Assembly: GCF_001282115.1 (NCBI RefSeq)
Contig: NZ_LJBR01000194.1
Coordinates: 1 to 42,805 of the forward strand
Length of the DNA stretch: 42,805 bases
Origin: Streptomyces sp. NRRL B-24085
Lineage (GTDB): Bacteria; Actinomycetota; Actinomycetes; Streptomycetales; Streptomycetaceae
Direction of reading: 5' to 3'
Part shown: piece by piece, positions 40,252 through 42,805 of the stretch
How the letters are laid out: the number at the start of each line of letters is the position of its first letter
How positions within the stretch are numbered: position 1 is the stretch's first letter
The notes under the pieces: model-generated
What the model was told of the DNA's origin: nothing
Database searches by the model: none
The model's input: the letters and a program-made list of their open reading frames with translations, nothing else
Translations under genes and position numbers: made by a program

Positions 40252-40283
40252 GTGAGGCGCGCGGAGTGTGAGGCGCGCGCAGA
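40252..40283. repeat. Two tandem copies of a 16-base unit
   Basis: GTGAGGCGCGCGGAGT (40252-40267) is followed directly by GTGAGGCGCGCGCAGA (40268-40283), 14 of 16 bases matching. It begins the 361-base gap between the CoxG-like fragment and the phosphoesterase gene. Apart from this repeat and the hairpin at 40375, I see no supported feature in that gap. Confidence 0.7.
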
Positions 40284-40374
40284 GGGGTAGGCGGCGACGT
40301 ACGGGAGAGGGCGTCCGAGCCCTCACCCCGCCTCCGATCGGGAAGGAGGTCCGTGAAAGCGCACACTCGTAGCG

Positions 40375-40409
40375 TCCGGGCCGCTCCCCTGCACTCGGAG
40401 CGGCCCGGA
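40375..40409. terminator. Strong hairpin terminator
   Basis: TCCGGGCCGCTCC (40375-40387) pairs perfectly over 13 bases with GGAGCGGCCCGGA (40397-40409), with a nine-base loop. It lies downstream of both the XdhC side and the convergent phosphoesterase, so it could end either transcript. Confidence 0.8.
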
Positions 40410-40595
40410 TCTCATGACCGCCGGCGGGCCGGCCTCACAGCGCCCGGCAGCGGGGACAGCGCCGGCGCCGCGGCGGCCGTGTAGCAGCGCGACGTCCACG
40501 CCCTGAACCGCCAGCACGGTCACGGACCCCACCGCCCTGGGCGAGCAGGCCGGGGAGCCCGCACCGAAGGCACCGAGGCCGGTCGGCACGACCTC

Positions 40596-41108
40596 TCAGG
40601 GGGAAACCGTGCGGGGCGGCAGGCGGTGCAGGTGTACGTCCGTGAGGCGGCCGTCGGACACGGTGGCGGTCATGTACGTGCAGTGGGGCTGACGGCGGCG
40701 GTCGGTCGGTGAGCCGGGGTTGAGCAGCCGCAGTCCGCCGGGGGCGGTGGTGTCCCAGGGGATGTGGCTGTGGCCGAAGACCAGCACGTCGGCGTCGGGG
40801 TAGCGGGCGGCGCAGCGGGCCTCGCGCCCCTGGGCGGCACCGGTCTCGTGGACGACGGCGAAACGCAGGCCGTCCAGTTCGACGTACGCCACCTCGGGCA
40901 GCCGGGCGCGTAGCTCGGGCCCGTCGTTGTTGCCGTAGACCCCCACGAGCCGGGCGCTGCGGCTCTCCAGCAGGTCGAGCGTGGCGGTGTCGACCCAGTC
41001 GCCGGCGTGGAACACCACGTCGGCGTGCGGGAGTTCGGCGAGCAGCGGGGCCGGGAGCTGCTTGGCGCGCTTGGGGAGGTGGGTGTCGGACATCAGCAGC
41101 AGACGCAC
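40596..41108 (-). CDS. Calcineurin-like metallophosphoesterase (YfcE/MJ0936 type)
   Basis: A 170-residue phosphodiesterase. The metal ligands are all visible: LLMSDTHLPK (Asp and His), VVFHAGDWVD (Asp), VYGNNDGPE (Asn and Asp), FAVVHE (His) and FGHSHIPWD (two His). LLNPGSPTDRR is the usual end of this subgroup, which hydrolyses small phosphodiesters in vitro. GTG 41108 begins at the first strand; AGGGTGA precedes it. It is divergent from the glycosyltransferase gene with 313 bases between them. Confidence 0.92.
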   Translation of the reverse strand: MRLLLMSDTHLPKRAKQLPAPLLAELPHADVVFHAGDWVDTATLDLLESRSARLVGVYGNNDGPELRARLPEVAYVELDGLRFAVVHETGAAQGREARCAARYPDADVLVFGHSHIPWDTTAPGGLRLLNPGSPTDRRRQPHCTYMTATVSDGRLTDVHLHRLPPRTVSP

Positions 41109-41421
41109 GGGATCACCCTAGAGGGGTTCGAGGCCGGCACCCGACACCTGAGGGGCGTATCTGTTCCGGTCTCGAAGTTCGTGTCGAAGTCGGGGAACCG
41201 GCGAGGCCCGTCGGACATCTTCACTCACGCGGTACGACGATCGTGGCGTCGGCCGTCACCGGCGTCGCCGCCGCAGGTTCTCCGCACTCCGCGCCGTCGA
41301 CGGGGGTGCCGCCGGGCAAGGCAGCCTGCTGCCGCGGCACTTGTCCGTCGGCGTTAACATCGGCCCACAAAGCGTCAATCCGTGACGCAAGCCACAAGTC
41401 ACCCAAGGAGTCCGGACACCG
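41109..41421. other. Promoter region between phosphoesterase and glycosyltransferase genes
   Basis: This 313-base stretch has no ORF that I can support; the frames that cross it are shadows of the flanking genes. TTAACAT (41354-41360) is a possible -10 box for the glycosyltransferase, with no clear -35 box. AAGGAG at 41405-41410 lies 11 bases before the ATG. No strong palindrome is seen. Confidence 0.5.
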
Positions 41422-42805
41422 ATGCCGGTCAAGGTCAGCGTCGTCATCCCCGTCTACAACCCGGGGAACTACATCGAGGACTGCATCGCCTCGCTGCGCA
41501 GGCAGTCCCTGCCCCCGGACGAGTTCGAGGCGATCTTCGTCGACGACGGATCGACCGACGACACGCCGGCCCGGCTCGACGCGCTGGCCGCCGAGGTCGA
41601 GAACATCACGGTCATCCACCAGGAGGCCTCGGGCTGGTCGGGCAAGCCCCGCAACGTCGGGATCGAGGCCTCCCGGGGCGAGTTCGTCATGTTCGTCGAC
41701 AACGACGACTACCTCGGCGACGAGGCCCTGGAGCGGATGTACGACTACGCGGTCGCCAACGGTGCCGACGTGGTCGTGGGCAAGATGGCCGGCAAGGGCC
41801 GCGGTGTCCCGGTGGAGCTGTTCCGCCGCAACCACCCCCGTGCCACCGTCGACAACGCCCCGCTGATCGACAGCCTGACGCCGCACAAGATGTTCCGGCG
41901 GGCCTTCCTCGACCGCATCGGCCTGCGCTTCCCCGAGGGCAGGCGCCGGCTGGAGGACCACGTCTTCGTCACCGAGGCGTATCTGCGCGCGGACAACGTC
42001 TCCGTGCTCAGCGACTACGTCTGCTACTACCACCTCAAGCGCGACGACGCCTCCAACGCGGGCTTCCAGCGCTTCGACCCGGTGGGCTACTTCGCGAACC
42101 TGCGCGAGGCGCTCGACGTCGTCGAGAAGTACACCGAACCGGGGCCCACCCGCGACCGGTTGTTCCGCCGCTGGCTGCGCAACGAGATGGTCGAGCGGAT
42201 GCGCGGCAGGCGGCTGCTCGCCGCGCCCGAGGACTACCGCAGGGAGCTCTTCACCGAGATCCGCGGCGTGGTCGTGGAACGCTTCGGCCCCGGTGTCGCG
42301 GCCGGCCTCCAGCCCACCCAGCAGGTCGTCGCCGCGCTGATCGCCGACGGCCGGCTCGACGACCTGGTCGCGTTCGCCGAGTGGGAGTCCTCCGTGGCCT
42401 CCCGGGTCGAGCCGGACGGCGTCGAGTGGGACGGCGGTGTGCTGCGGGTCGGCCTGTCCGCGGAGCTCGCCTCCGGCGGTACGCCGATGACGTTCCCCGC
42501 CGAGGGCAGCGCCGCCCCGATCACCGAGCCGCCGGCCTCCGTCGAGGAGGCCGTGGACCGGGTCGGCGCCCACAGCGTGGCCGGCTTCAAGCGCGCCACG
42601 GTCGAACTGCTGCTGACGGAACGCGCCAGCTCCGCCCAGTACTTCCAGCCCGTGGAGTTCACCCGCGAGACCGTCCCGGCCGAGGACGGCCGGGTGCGGC
42701 TGGTGCTGCGGGGCACGGCGGCCCTGGATCCGGCCACCGCCGCCGACGGCGGCCCGCTGGAGCCCGGGCTGTGGGACGTGTTCGTCCGCGTCAAGCTCGG
42801 CGGCT
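41422..42805 (+). CDS. Family 2 glycosyltransferase (runs off the window)
   Basis: The first 461 residues of a larger GT-A glycosyltransferase are visible. The nucleotide-sugar domain has VSVVIPVYNPGNYIEDCI at the start, FVDDGSTDDTPARL and the metal-binding FVMFVDNDDYLGDEAL. RRLEDHVFVTEAYL near residue 180 is the catalytic-base region. A helical segment and then a beta-rich C-terminal domain follow (from about 330, VEWDGGVLRVGLSAEL). This layout resembles Gram-positive wall-teichoic-acid glycosyltransferases and their Streptomyces relatives, which often stand beside glycerol- or ribitol-phosphate polymerases. The neighbouring genes to confirm this are outside the window. AAGGAG 11 bases upstream supports ATG 41422; no stop codon occurs before 42805. 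Confidence 0.9.
   Translation, partial: MPVKVSVVIPVYNPGNYIEDCIASLRRQSLPPDEFEAIFVDDGSTDDTPARLDALAAEVENITVIHQEASGWSGKPRNVGIEASRGEFVMFVDNDDYLGDEALERMYDYAVANGADVVVGKMAGKGRGVPVELFRRNHPRATVDNAPLIDSLTPHKMFRRAFLDRIGLRFPEGRRRLEDHVFVTEAYLRADNVSVLSDYVCYYHLKRDDASNAGFQRFDPVGYFANLREALDVVEKYTEPGPTRDRLFRRWLRNEMVERMRGRRLLAAPEDYRRELFTEIRGVVVERFGPGVAAGLQPTQQVVAALIADGRLDDLVAFAEWESSVASRVEPDGVEWDGGVLRVGLSAELASGGTPMTFPAEGSAAPITEPPASVEEAVDRVGAHSVAGFKRATVELLLTERASSAQYFQPVEFTRETVPAEDGRVRLVLRGTAALDPATAADGGPLEPGLWDVFVRVKLGG

Noticed and set aside
40323..40589. Minus-strand 88-codon frame
   Set aside because: It crosses the strong hairpin at 40375-40409, has no motif or ribosome-binding site, and its composition is not convincing.
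1..42805. CRISPR arrays, tRNA or rRNA genes, insertion sequences and phage attachment sites
   Set aside because: I looked for regularly spaced repeats, cloverleaf signatures, transposase motifs and long terminal inverted repeats and saw none. The few tandem repeats are short and two- or three-copy.

Overview
The window is actinobacterial and almost certainly from a Streptomyces chromosome. Base composition is very GC-rich with G or C at most third codon positions. Starts are often GTG and several genes look leaderless. The family content also fits: an ANTAR/GAF/PAS/SpoIIE phosphatase, F420-type split-barrel enzymes, many TetR regulators, mycothiol-linked formaldehyde detoxification and alpha-lytic-type proteases. 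I see no rRNA, tRNA, CRISPR array, insertion sequence or phage module. I do not name a species.

Layout. 0.1-3.7 kb: a small unknown protein, a membrane protein with a monooxygenase-like N-terminus, and a large sensor phosphatase. 3.7-5.8 kb (minus strand): an ATP-grasp enzyme, a membrane peptidoglycan-binding protein and a flavin-reductase-like protein. 5.9-7.5 kb: a TetR regulator and a zinc-ribbon OB-fold protein that share a palindromic operator, then a collapsed oxidoreductase pseudogene. 7.7-10.9 kb: a large secreted alpha/beta-hydrolase with a Calx-beta-like tail, then an F420-type split-barrel enzyme. 11.0-12.9 kb: a flavin monooxygenase divergent from its probable TetR repressor. 13.2-15.6 kb: a membrane-anchored S1 serine protease, an EamA transporter and a small protein. 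15.7-21.5 kb: a carbohydrate uptake unit made of a ROK repressor, two permeases, a binding lipoprotein and a Gfo/Idh oxidoreductase, with two operator palindromes in the divergent promoter. 21.6-26.9 kb: an L,D-transpeptidase, two short-chain dehydrogenases, and an overlapping operon of mycothiol-dependent formaldehyde dehydrogenase, metallo-hydrolase and DUF4180 protein. 27.1-32.2 kb: an ABC exporter, a small secreted protein, an NTF2-like protein, folD behind a ZTP riboswitch, and a macrolide-type glycosyltransferase. 32.4-36.5 kb: a TetR regulator, a secreted beta-propeller and a secreted GH5 endoglycosylceramidase. 36.5-38.5 kb: an Otr(A)-like ribosomal protection protein with an overlapping upstream ORF. 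38.7-40.2 kb: the remains of a CO/xanthine-dehydrogenase accessory cluster, with frameshifted CoxE, intact XdhC and a truncated CoxG-like piece. 40.6 kb to the end: a phosphoesterase and a family 2 glycosyltransferase that runs off the window.

How the genes work together. The clearest proposed new unit is at 32.4-36.5 kb. A near-identical palindrome (TKACT-N4-AGTAA) lies just upstream of a TTGAC box at the promoters of both the propeller and the endoglycosylceramidase, with a third related site upstream of the formaldehyde dehydrogenase. This suggests that the local TetR protein controls secreted glycolipid breakdown. Regulators sitting beside their own palindromes recur through the window (TetR at 6 kb, TetR at 12 kb, ROK at 16.9 kb), which gives several testable local circuits. 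All functional statements come from reading motifs and family resemblance by eye; no database search was run.
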